Source: DASUFI01 sp036274635
GTDB lineage: Bacteria; Planctomycetota; B15-G4
NCBI GenBank assembly: GCA_036274635.1
Contig: DASUFI010000218.1
Location: 1-20,652 of the forward strand
Direction of reading: 5' to 3'
Length of the DNA stretch: 20,652 bases
Shown one piece after another: positions 12,796-20,146 of the stretch (positions within the stretch are counted from its first letter, which is position 1; every line of letters begins with the position of its first letter). The position numbers and the translations under genes are program-made. Below the pieces are notes generated by a model. The model searched no databases and had not been told where the DNA came from. It was given only the letters and a program-made list of their open reading frames with translations.

Positions 12796-13223
12796 CGCTC
12801 CGCGCCGGGCTCGCGCGCGCGGACGGCCGGTGCGTCGGGCACGGCGATCTCGGGCGCGTCGCGCCAGCGGTCGTCGAGGCCGAAGTGCCCGCGGCCCTCG
12901 TCGTCGAACAGGTGCACGACCACGCCGCCGTAGTCGTAGAGCGACCAACGGCCGTCGGGGTCCTCGCTGGCGGCCAGGGGCACGCCCGCGCCGGCCTGCT
13001 TGAGCGCCTGGCGGATCGCGTCGCGGATGGCGCGCGCCTGGCGCCGGTTGTTCACCGTGGCCAGCACGAACCAGTCGGCGATGCCCAGCGTGTCGCCCAC
13101 GAAGAGCAGGCGCACGTCGCGGGCCTGGCGATCACGCGCGAGGACCGCGCAGGCCAGGGCCAGCTCGCGGTCGCCCGGCGCGTCCGAGGCGCGGCGCGTT
13201 GCGTGCGGCGCCGGCCTAGCCAC
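12792..13223 (-). CDS. rsfS: Ribosomal silencing factor RsfS/Iojap
   Basis: A 143-residue protein that binds ribosomal protein L14 and blocks subunit joining in starved cells. The core from residue 20 has ELALACAVLARDRQARDVRLL, then GIADWFVLATVNNRRQARAI, GRWSLYDYGGVVVHLF (91-106) and FGLDDRWRDAP, all matching the family. A GTG at 13223 is the only in-frame canonical start between the preceding gene and the core; it has no ribosome site. A 23-codon ATG frame (13287-13216) ends across this GTG and could be a leader peptide. A Pro/Arg-rich tail follows the core. The next gene overlaps by 4 nt. CATACT at 13303-13308 (minus strand) is a weak -10 candidate. Confidence 0.85.
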   Translation of the reverse strand: MARPAPHATRRASDAPGDRELALACAVLARDRQARDVRLLFVGDTLGIADWFVLATVNNRRQARAIRDAIRQALKQAGAGVPLAASEDPDGRWSLYDYGGVVVHLFDDEGRGHFGLDDRWRDAPEIAVPDAPAVRAREPGAER

Positions 13224-13329
13224 GCGGAACGGGAGCCAGGGCCACGCGGGCGGGGAGCGGGGAAGAGGGCTGCGGCGCGGGTGACATCGTCGAGGAGGCC
13301 CCAGTATGCCCTCCGGCCGCCCGGCGCGC

Positions 13330-15342
13330 TCAGAAATACAGCTTCCGTCGCAGCTCGGCGATGTGCGTCCGGATCTGCCCCAGGTCGACCTTGCGCAGGA
13401 GCTCCTCGAAGAATTCCCGCGAACGGGGGCTGGCGACGCCGGCCTTGATGCGGTCGTTGGCCACGGCCTCCTTGGCCCGCACCAGGGCGTAGAGCGCCTC
13501 CTCGTCGGCGCCGTCCCGCTCGAGGAGGACCGAGCGCACGGCCCACGCGTAGGCATGGTCGGGCTCCAGGCGGAACACCTGGTCGAACTCCTCGTCCGCG
13601 AGCTGCCGATCGCCGTTGCCGTGGGCCTCCTGGGCCAGGGCGAAGTGCCCCTCCACGTCCAGCGGATCGAGGCGCAGCGCGGCCTGGGCCTGGGTGACGT
13701 AGCGCTCGAAGAGCGGGCCGTAGCGCGTGCGCCGCCAGACCAGCAGGTCCAGCAGCGCGCCCTGCCAGCGCGGCTCGGGGTCGACGCCATTGCAGCGCAC
13801 GGCGGCCTCCGAGTCCGCGTGCACCGCGTCCAGCGCCCGGGCCAGCGCCTCGCTGTCCTTCGCCGGGCCCGTGTCGAGCACGCGCTTGAGGACGTTGGCC
13901 TCGAAGGTGAGGCAGTCGCGCCAGGGCCCGAGCTCGCCGGGCAGCGCCGCGGCCGCCACCTCGAAGGCCGCGCGCACCGGCGCCGGGTCGTCGTGCGCCG
14001 TCCAGCGCGCCGCGCGCGCGTTGGCCTCGGCCAGCTTGGCGTAGCCCTGCTCGCGCCAGAGCGCGAGCCCGCCCGTCGCGAGTCCCGCCACCAGGCACGC
14101 CAGCGCCACGTCCTTCCCCGGCACCGCCGGCCCCGCGGAGCGCGGCAGCCGCGCGAGGGCCGCCGCCACCAGCACGAGGAAGACCGTGAAGAGCAGCTGG
14201 TTCTGCTCGATGCCGTCCACCTGCAGCTCGAGCAGCAGGACGCACGCGCCCAGCGTCGCGCCGAGGCGCAGCGGATCGCGCCGCCCGTCCGGCGCGCGCA
14301 GCACGCGCACCGCGCTCCACGCCAGCAGCCCGAGCAAGGCCGCGGCCGCGAGCCAGCCCCACTCGACGGCCAGCGTCAGGAAGACGTTGTGCGTCAGGCC
14401 CACCTCGTGACGCTGGTGCAGCAGCCAGGGTCGCTCGGGATCGAGGGCGAGCGCGGGAAAGACGTACTTGTACATGGCCGGCCCGATGCCGACCGGGTGC
14501 TCGCCCGCGACGCCCAGCGCCGTGCTCCACAGGAAGGGCCGCGTGAACACGTGGTCGGGCTGCAGGTGCGTGAGTCGGTCGCCCAGCGGATTGGGCACCA
14601 GCAGCACGAGCAGCACGGCCGCGGCCACGGCCGCCAGCAGTCGCAGCCGGCGCCAGCGCAGCGCCAGCAGCGCGAGCGTCACCAGCAGCGCCGCCGCGGC
14701 GCCGCGTGAACGGCTGCCCAGCAGCGCCACCAGGAGCGGCGCAGAGAGCGCCATGGCCAGCACCCGCCGTCGGCGCGCGATCGCCGGCGCGATCGCCTGC
14801 CTCGCCAGCGCATAGCCCGTGCCCGCGACGACCAGCGCGGCGGCCGCCATGAGCGCGCCGAAGGAATTGGGGTTGCCCAGCGTGCCCGACAGGCGCGTGT
14901 CGGGCTCGCCCCAGGGCGCGAGCAGCAGGCCGCGCACGATCTGCACCAGGCACATGGCCAGCAGCAGCGCGCACAGGCCCAGCGCTGCGCGGCGCGCCTG
15001 CGCGGCCGGCGCGTCGGGCCCGGGGAACATGCCCAGCGCGAGCAGGAAGAGGGCCGCGTGCAGCCCGCCCGTGAGCGCCGCCCAGCGCTGCTCGGCGCGT
15101 GGTATCCCGTCCGGCGCGAGCAGCAGCGCGGCCAGCAGCGACAGCAGCGCCAGCCCGACGAGCAGCGCCGGCGCGCCGCAGCGCAGCGTGGGCGTGCGCC
15201 ACAGCCGCGGCACCCACAGCACCAGCCAGGCCGACACGCAGAAGGCGTGCATCATCCACTGCGTGTCGAAGTGCGACGGCGCGGCGGGGAAGGCCACCAG
15301 CAGCAGCGTCAGCACGACCCACGGCACCCAGCCGGCCTTCAT
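13330..15342 (-). CDS. O-antigen ligase/polymerase-like membrane protein with C-terminal TPR region
   Basis: A 670-residue protein. The N-terminal two thirds has about ten to twelve membrane segments. The Wzy/WaaL signatures are present: GTLGNPNSFGALMA, a loop with LLGSRSRGAAAA, and GIGPAMYKY ... LTHNVFLTLAVEWGW, the His-Asn/Glu-Gly segment of the ligase domain. The last 230 residues are soluble and TPR-like (AQAALRLDPLDVEGHFALAQEAHGNGD, DEEFDQVFRLEPDHAYAW). This combination is known in O-antigen ligase family proteins, which join or polymerise lipid-linked glycans at the outer face of the inner membrane. The ATG at 15342 overlaps the stop of the GT39-like gene (ATGA). It is the last gene of a five-gene operon. 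Whether it is ligase, polymerase or protein glycosyltransferase cannot be decided. Confidence 0.85.
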   Translation of the reverse strand: MKAGWVPWVVLTLLLVAFPAAPSHFDTQWMMHAFCVSAWLVLWVPRLWRTPTLRCGAPALLVGLALLSLLAALLLAPDGIPRAEQRWAALTGGLHAALFLLALGMFPGPDAPAAQARRAALGLCALLLAMCLVQIVRGLLLAPWGEPDTRLSGTLGNPNSFGALMAAAALVVAGTGYALARQAIAPAIARRRRVLAMALSAPLLVALLGSRSRGAAAALLVTLALLALRWRRLRLLAAVAAAVLLVLLVPNPLGDRLTHLQPDHVFTRPFLWSTALGVAGEHPVGIGPAMYKYVFPALALDPERPWLLHQRHEVGLTHNVFLTLAVEWGWLAAAALLGLLAWSAVRVLRAPDGRRDPLRLGATLGACVLLLELQVDGIEQNQLLFTVFLVLVAAALARLPRSAGPAVPGKDVALACLVAGLATGGLALWREQGYAKLAEANARAARWTAHDDPAPVRAAFEVAAAALPGELGPWRDCLTFEANVLKRVLDTGPAKDSEALARALDAVHADSEAAVRCNGVDPEPRWQGALLDLLVWRRTRYGPLFERYVTQAQAALRLDPLDVEGHFALAQEAHGNGDRQLADEEFDQVFRLEPDHAYAWAVRSVLLERDGADEEALYALVRAKEAVANDRIKAGVASPRSREFFEELLRKVDLGQIRTHIAELRRKLYF

Positions 15343-17135
15343 CGCGGCGCCGCGCGCGAGACGATGGCCGCGGCCACGGTCTCGCCGTCCTCTTCGAGGG
15401 TCACGGTGTCCAGCACCAGCAGCCGCCCGTCCAGCCACGCCTGGCCCGAGGCGATCTGGATCGGCCAGGGCGGCTCGGTCAACGTGATGACGTGGTCGCA
15501 GCGCCCCGCGTCGACCAGCGCGGCCAGCGGCACGTCGGCGAAGTTGCCGCCGGCGTAGGGCAGCTTGACCAGCGCCGGCTCGGAGTAGGCCAGCAGCGTC
15601 TCCGGGCCGCACGCGACGCGCGCGCCGTCCCGCAGCGCGACGGCGCGCGCGCGATCGAGCACCCGCGCCTCGCGCGCCTCGAGCAGGTCCTGCGGCTGGC
15701 CGAAGATGTCGGGCAGCAGCGCGCAGCCGTTGTAGCTGGTGTGCGGCGCGGGCAGCAGCGCGGCCAGCGCCAGCACCGGCGCGGCCAGCAGGCCCGTCAC
15801 CAGCGTGGTGCGCAGCCCCGCGCCCACCGCGCGCGGGCTCGTGTACCGCAGCAGCAGCGGCAGCAGGAGCAGCACCGGCCCGCCCGCGGCCAGCATGATC
15901 CAGCGCGACGGCCGCGGGTCGGCCGAGGTGCCCGCGATGTCGCCCCACGTGCCCGCCAGCAGCAGCGCCCAGACGGCCGCGACCACCCACGCCAGCCGCC
16001 GCTCGCCCCGCGTCGGCGCCGCGGCCCACACGCGGACGCCCAGCAGCACGACCAGCGGCGTGAGTGGCACGAGGTAGCGCAGCTTCGTGTAGGGCCACGC
16101 CAGCGTGATGACCAGCTGCGCCGCGGCGCAAGCCAGCAGCGCCAGCAGCCGCCGGTCGCGCCCACGCCAGGCCGCGCGCAGCAGCCCCGGCGCGCCGGAC
16201 GCCGCGAGCCCGAGCAGGCCCGGCCAGAGCAGCAGTCCCGCGAGCGTGACGTAGAGCACGTTGGCCGGCAGCCACGAGCGCAGCCCCGCGAGCAGCACGC
16301 GCACGAGCGACACGTCCGGGAAGCGCGCCACCGGCTGTCCGCCCTCGACCGAGAACGCCGGCGTGATGCCGGCCTTGTCCAGGACGTAGAAGGCATTGGT
16401 GCTGAAGAAAGGGTCGCCGAAGACCTGCGCGTTGCGCCACCACCACGGCAGCATGACCAGGCACGCGACGCCGGCGCTGGCCAGCCCCGCGAGCGCAGCA
16501 CGCCCGCGCCGCCCCGGCTCGGCGCCGCCCGCGAGCACCAGCGCCGGCACGGGCAGCAGCACCGCCGCCTGGTGATTCAGCAGCCAGGCGGCGCCCAGCA
16601 GCAGCCCCGGCACCAGCACCCCCGGCCGCGCCGCCGCCAGCCGCTCGACGAGCAGCAGCACCAGCAGGGCCTGCAGGCCGTAGAGCGCGCCGTCCGCCGA
16701 GAACTCCAGCATGAGGAAGGACAGCGCGACCAGCGTCGTCGCCAGCGCCGGCAAGTGCTGGGCATGGCCGGGCACGCTCTCGACGAGGCGGTCGGCCAGC
16801 CTCCACGTCATGCGCACGACCAGCAGCCCGGCCAGCAGAGAGGCCAGCCGCAGGCCGAGGAAGGGCGAGCCGCTCGGCGCGCCGAGCGCCGCGCCCAGCA
16901 GCGGCCACAGCGGCGGGTGCTGGTCGGCCATGTCCTGCGGCGGCAGAGGGCCGTCGCCGCGCACCAGCGCCGTGCCACGCTCCAGGCCCGAGCGGAAGCC
17001 TTCGCCCGCGAGGAGCGAGCGCGCCACACCCGTGTCCAGCATCACGTCGCCGTGTGGCACCTCGTGCGCCGCCAGCAGCGCGCAGCGCAGCACGACGCCC
17101 GCGAGGATGGCCAGCAGCAGCCACCCCGGCCGCAT
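15339..17135 (-). CDS. GT39/ArnT-like integral membrane glycosyltransferase
   Basis: A 598-residue protein with roughly eleven to twelve membrane segments and a C-terminal soluble domain (about 470-598). The first periplasmic loop has DVMLDTGVARSLLAGEGF and DQHPPLWPLLGA, matching the acidic and H-P-P-L motifs of GT-C glycosyltransferases that take sugars from polyprenyl-phosphate donors (PMT/ArnT family). KLRYLVPLTPLVVLL resembles the conserved R-Y-P region. The ATG at 17135 has GGAGGG with a 6-nt spacer and shares one base with the stop of the gene upstream (TGATG); longer in-frame extensions are discarded. The acceptor may be lipid, glycan or protein. Its neighbours suggest a cell-envelope glycan. 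Confidence 0.85.
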   Translation of the reverse strand: MRPGWLLLAILAGVVLRCALLAAHEVPHGDVMLDTGVARSLLAGEGFRSGLERGTALVRGDGPLPPQDMADQHPPLWPLLGAALGAPSGSPFLGLRLASLLAGLLVVRMTWRLADRLVESVPGHAQHLPALATTLVALSFLMLEFSADGALYGLQALLVLLLVERLAAARPGVLVPGLLLGAAWLLNHQAAVLLPVPALVLAGGAEPGRRGRAALAGLASAGVACLVMLPWWWRNAQVFGDPFFSTNAFYVLDKAGITPAFSVEGGQPVARFPDVSLVRVLLAGLRSWLPANVLYVTLAGLLLWPGLLGLAASGAPGLLRAAWRGRDRRLLALLACAAAQLVITLAWPYTKLRYLVPLTPLVVLLGVRVWAAAPTRGERRLAWVVAAVWALLLAGTWGDIAGTSADPRPSRWIMLAAGGPVLLLLPLLLRYTSPRAVGAGLRTTLVTGLLAAPVLALAALLPAPHTSYNGCALLPDIFGQPQDLLEAREARVLDRARAVALRDGARVACGPETLLAYSEPALVKLPYAGGNFADVPLAALVDAGRCDHVITLTEPPWPIQIASGQAWLDGRLLVLDTVTLEEDGETVAAAIVSRAAPR

Positions 17136-17887
17136 CAGCGGCCCTCCGGCAGCGGGCCGGTGCTCGCGGGGTTCACGCCGTGCTCGAAGAGGTCGTGCGC
17201 CAGGCCCTGCAGCCGCTGGTCGATGAGGGGTGCCTCCGACTGGTGCAGCGGCGCCAGCGCCGCGCGGGCCGCCTGCCAGTCGCGTCGCGCGGCCCACACG
17301 TCGTCGTCGCGGATCTCCTGCTCGCCGCGCTCCAGCAGCAGGCCGCCCAGCGCCAGCCGGTCGGAGTCGAAGAGCTCGCTGCGCTGCAGGTGGTCGATGG
17401 CGACGACCTCGAGGTCGTCGCCCAGCCAGGCCTCGGCGGGCAGGCGGAAGGCCGGATCGCTCTTGCGTTGCGCCACCAGCAACCGACCGAGCGCGCCGTG
17501 CAGCCGCGCGCTGTCCCGCAGCTGCAGCCCCTGCTCCAGGAGCGCGAGGCCGCTGGTGACGAGGACGTCGTGGCGCGCGACGTCGGGCGCGCGCGGCGCC
17601 TCGGTGACGACCAGCTGGTTGGCCACGTACTCGCGCGCGATCTCGAGGTCCGGGTGCAGCTCGAGCAGGGCGCGACCCAGCGCGGCCGTGCGCTGGCCCT
17701 CCGCCTCCATCTGCGCGGTGAGCATCTGCGCCCACAGCAGCGAGGAGGCCAGCGACTTGAACGGCCCCAGCGGCGCGAGCGCCGCCGCGAGCGGCTCGCT
17801 GCGCGGCACGTCGGGACCGGGGTCGGGCACGAGGAAGCCCGCGGCCACCAGGGCCGCCGCGCCGGCGATCCCGCGCAGGCCGTTCAC
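17135..17887 (-). CDS. Predicted membrane-anchored helical (TPR-like) protein, unknown function
   Basis: A 250-residue protein. The GTG start at 17887 overlaps the permease stop by four bases (GTGA). An N-terminal hydrophobic helix (IAGAAALVAAGFLV) is followed by a Pro-rich link and then almost entirely amphipathic helices rich in Ala, Leu, Arg and acids: SLLWAQMLTAQMEAEGQRT, ALLELHPDLEIAREYVANQ, LLEQGLQLRDSARLHGALG. The motif LLELHPDLEIAREYVA and the spacing of the helices resemble TPRs, though no repeat is strict. I recognise no named family. Its place inside the ABC-GT39 operon, with overlaps on both sides, suggests an assembly or adaptor role on the periplasmic side, which is inference. 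Confidence 0.65.
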   Translation of the reverse strand: MNGLRGIAGAAALVAAGFLVPDPGPDVPRSEPLAAALAPLGPFKSLASSLLWAQMLTAQMEAEGQRTAALGRALLELHPDLEIAREYVANQLVVTEAPRAPDVARHDVLVTSGLALLEQGLQLRDSARLHGALGRLLVAQRKSDPAFRLPAEAWLGDDLEVVAIDHLQRSELFDSDRLALGGLLLERGEQEIRDDDVWAARRDWQAARAALAPLHQSEAPLIDQRLQGLAHDLFEHGVNPASTGPLPEGR

Positions 17888-18810
17888 GGCAGCGCCGCCC
17901 GGCGCTGCAGCGCCGTGCCGAGCACCGCCAGCAGCAGCAGCCCGAGCACCGCCGCGACCCACGCCGCCGCCTCGTCGGGCATGCGCATGGCGATGACCAG
18001 CAGCCCCGCGAGGCAGGCCGTCTCGAAGTGGAAGGCGCAGCCGGCGGCCAGGGCCGCGAGCGTCGCCAGCAGCAGCGGCCCGGCCGCCGAGCGCGGCAGC
18101 GGCAGGCCTTCGCGCCCGAGCGGCTGGGTGCCGACGGCGAGGCGCGGCGGCTCGTTGCCGAGCAGCAGCTGGTCCTCGGGGCGCAGCGTCACGGCGAGGT
18201 CGCCGCGTGCGGGCGCGAGGTCGGGGATCACCACCAGCGCCGAGCGCCGCTGCACCACGACGGGCGGCAGCTCCTCGCGGCGGTCGCTGCGCTGCACGCC
18301 CACGTGCAGGCGCACGCCGGCCGGATCGAGCGGCTGCGTCTCGACGCGCAGGTCGAAGGGCCCCTCGGCGCCGGCGGGCAACGGGAAGCGCCAGGTCGTG
18401 CCCGCCACGCCCTCGCCCTCCGCGACGCCGGAGACCTCGAGCGGCACCTGCCGCAAGCTGCCGAGCATGCGCGCCGCGAAGGCCATGAGCAGCGCCAGCG
18501 TCACCGCGCCCAGCATCCCGCCGAACACCCGCCCGCAGGCCCACGCCACCGACCCCACGCGGCGCACGGCCACGAGCTGCTCGAAGCCGCCCGCGCGTTC
18601 CGAGCTGGCCAGGCTGGCCGCGAGCGGCAGCAGCAGCAGCGCGCCCAGCACGCGCAGCAGCGCGGGGAAGACCTCGTCCGCCAGCGAGCTCTCGGGCAGG
18701 CCCAGCACCGCCGCGCCGGCCAGCGCGCCGGCCAGCACGGCCAGCAGCAGCGTGGCCGGCGTGAGCATGCGGCGCAGGGCCGCCAGCGCGGCGATGAGCG
18801 CGCCGCTCAT
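17884..18810 (-). CDS. ABC-2-type transporter permease with large extracytoplasmic domain
   Basis: A 308-residue protein. Three membrane segments lie in the first 110 residues (about 17-38, 47-69, 88-110), then a soluble stretch of about 130 residues (LEVSGVAEGEGVAG ... ALVVIPDLAPARGDLAVTL), which reads as a beta-rich domain, and then about three membrane segments near the C-terminus. The topology fits an ABC-2-type permease with an inserted domain. The ATG at 18810 overlaps the ATPase stop (ATGA), so it is surely the partner of that ATPase. The substrate is unknown; the downstream glycosyltransferase and ligase suggest an envelope glycolipid or its regulator. Confidence 0.8.
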   Translation of the reverse strand: MSGALIAALAALRRMLTPATLLLAVLAGALAGAAVLGLPESSLADEVFPALLRVLGALLLLPLAASLASSERAGGFEQLVAVRRVGSVAWACGRVFGGMLGAVTLALLMAFAARMLGSLRQVPLEVSGVAEGEGVAGTTWRFPLPAGAEGPFDLRVETQPLDPAGVRLHVGVQRSDRREELPPVVVQRRSALVVIPDLAPARGDLAVTLRPEDQLLLGNEPPRLAVGTQPLGREGLPLPRSAAGPLLLATLAALAAGCAFHFETACLAGLLVIAMRMPDEAAAWVAAVLGLLLLAVLGTALQRRAALP

Positions 18811-19529
18811 GCCTCCGCTCCGAGCAGCGCGGCGAGGCCGGCGCGCCCCTCCGCCTCGGCCAGCACCTCGGCCGCCGTGCCGCGGCGCACGGCGCTGCCG
18901 TCGCGCAGCACGAGCACGTGCGTGCACAGCTCGGCGAAGTCCTCCAGGCGGTGGCTGGCGAGCACCAGCGCGGCGCCGTCGGCGAGTCGCGCGTGCAGGT
19001 GCCGGCGCACGTCGTGCAGGACGAGCGAGTCGAGGCCCGAGAAGGGCTCGTCCAGCAGCAGCAGAGGCGGGTCGCCCAGCAGCGCCTGCGCCAGCACCAC
19101 GCGCCGGCCCTGGCCGTGGCTGAGCGAGCCGAGCGGCCGGCCGAGCAGAGGCAGCAGGCCGAGCAGGCGCGCCACGTCCTCGACGCGCTGCAGCGAGCCG
19201 CCCAGCGAGGACAGCGCCGACAGCTCGTGCAGCGCGGCCGCGACCGAGAGCGTGCGCGGCCAGCGCACCTCGTCCGGCGCGTAGCCGACGAGCGTGCGCG
19301 CCGCGCGGCTGCCGGCGCGGTGGCCGTCCACGATGGCCTGTCCCGCCGACGGCTCGAGCAGCCCCGCCGCCACGCGCAGCAGCGTGGACTTGCCCGAGCC
19401 ATTGGGTCCCAGCAGGCCCCAGCACTCGCCGCGCTCGACGGCGAGGTCGACCCCGCGCAGCGAGGGCACGCGGCGCAGGGGCAGTCGGCGGTAGCCGTGC
19501 GCGACGGCCCTCACGTCCAGCATGGGCAT
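18807..19529 (-). CDS. ABC transporter ATP-binding protein
   Basis: A 240-residue ATPase with Walker A GPNGSGKST (41-49), signature LSHGQ, Walker B LLLLDEP and H-loop ASH. The Q-loop position reads GYAPDEV, with Asp in place of Gln, as seen in some ABC-2 ATPases. The start ATG at 19529 is followed by a second ATG at 19523; no ribosome site is present, and a TAGACT box ends 8 nt upstream of the first ATG, so the message may be leaderless. It drives the permease encoded next, and heads the operon that runs to 13330. Confidence 0.92.
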   Translation of the reverse strand: MPMLDVRAVAHGYRRLPLRRVPSLRGVDLAVERGECWGLLGPNGSGKSTLLRVAAGLLEPSAGQAIVDGHRAGSRAARTLVGYAPDEVRWPRTLSVAAALHELSALSSLGGSLQRVEDVARLLGLLPLLGRPLGSLSHGQGRRVVLAQALLGDPPLLLLDEPFSGLDSLVLHDVRRHLHARLADGAALVLASHRLEDFAELCTHVLVLRDGSAVRRGTAAEVLAEAEGRAGLAALLGAEA

Positions 19530-19537
19530 GGGTCCGC

Positions 19538-19557
19538 AGTCTACCGTGCGGTACCCT
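19538..19557. promoter_or_regulatory. Compact divergent promoter with inverted repeat
   Basis: The 37-bp gap between the ABC ATPase (-) and the FHA gene (+) holds TACCG (19542-19546), TG, CGGTA (19549-19553), an inverted repeat at its middle. A minus-strand TAGACT (19543-19538) and a plus-strand TACCCT (19552-19557) sit on either side as possible -10 boxes, placing both starts at or very near the start codons. The repeat overlaps both boxes, so one regulator could control both directions. Confidence 0.35.
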
Positions 19558-19566
19558 GCCGCCCGC

Positions 19567-20130
19567 ATGTGGCGCCTCGTCCTTCCTGACGGCCGTTCGG
19601 TGCCGCTGCGCGAGCTGCCCGCGACGCTGGGCCGCGACGACGCGGCGAGCGTGCGCGTGCGCCACCCCTCGATCGCGCCGCTGCACGCGCGGCTGCGCGC
19701 CGCCGCCAACGGCCACCTGGCCATCGAGGCCGTGGGCGAGGCGCGCGTGCTGGCCGGCGGCCACCCCACGCGCGCGGCGACGCTGGCCGACGGCGACACG
19801 CTGGTGCTGGGCGAGCTCTCCTTCGTCGTGCGCCGCGAGGCGCCTGCCGCGGAGGCCGGCGGCGAGCTGACGCTGCGCGCCCCGGCGGCGGCCGCGGCCA
19901 CGCCCGCCGCGCCGTCCGCATCCGCCGCCAGCACGCCGCCGGCCGAGCCACGCCTGCGCCGCCGCGGGCGCACGCTGCAATACAGCAAGGTGGAGGAGCG
20001 CGAGGGCCTGCTGCACGCCGACCTCGCGCAGCTCTCATCCGGCCGGCGCGCGCTGGTCTGGGTGGTGGTGCTGCTGCTGGCCGGCGGCCTCGCGACGGCC
20101 ATCGCGCTGCTCTTCGGGCTGTTCCGCTGA
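19567..20130 (+). CDS. FHA-domain protein with C-terminal membrane anchor
   Basis: A 187-residue protein. Residues 1-85 form an FHA domain: LGRDD (21-25), HPSIAPLHARL (33-43, the S..H core) and LADGDTLVLGELSFVV, a fold that binds phosphothreonine peptides. An Ala/Pro/Ser-rich linker (about 90-125) leads to a basic segment (RLRRRGRTL), a short helical part and one membrane helix near the C-terminus (ALVWVVVLLLAGGLATAIALLF), so the FHA domain faces the cytoplasm. No Ser/Thr kinase is encoded in the window. It may tether a signalling complex at the membrane; this is inference. The ATG at 19567 has no ribosome site. It shares a bidirectional promoter with the ABC operon. Confidence 0.85.
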   Translation: MWRLVLPDGRSVPLRELPATLGRDDAASVRVRHPSIAPLHARLRAAANGHLAIEAVGEARVLAGGHPTRAATLADGDTLVLGELSFVVRREAPAAEAGGELTLRAPAAAAATPAAPSASAASTPPAEPRLRRRGRTLQYSKVEEREGLLHADLAQLSSGRRALVWVVVLLLAGGLATAIALLFGLFR

Positions 20131-20146
20131 CGTCGCCGCTCAGCGG
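20124..20146. terminator. Bidirectional hairpin containing both stop codons
   Basis: CCGCTGA (20124-20130), 9-nt loop, TCAGCGG (20140-20146). The stop codon of the FHA gene and that of the converging glycosyltransferase gene are the inner ends of the two arms. There is no T run. Confidence 0.4.

Noticed and set aside
15343..17124. In-frame 5' extension of the O-antigen-ligase-like gene to 17124
   Set aside because: The extension lies inside the GT39 gene in a shadow frame; the ATG at 15342 overlapping the GT39 stop as ATGA is the natural start.
15099..17996. A 965-codon open frame on the plus strand, antisense to the glycan operon
   Set aside because: Composition is Arg/Gln/Ala/Pro-rich without domains, and it is the mirror of strong third-position GC bias in the real minus-strand genes.
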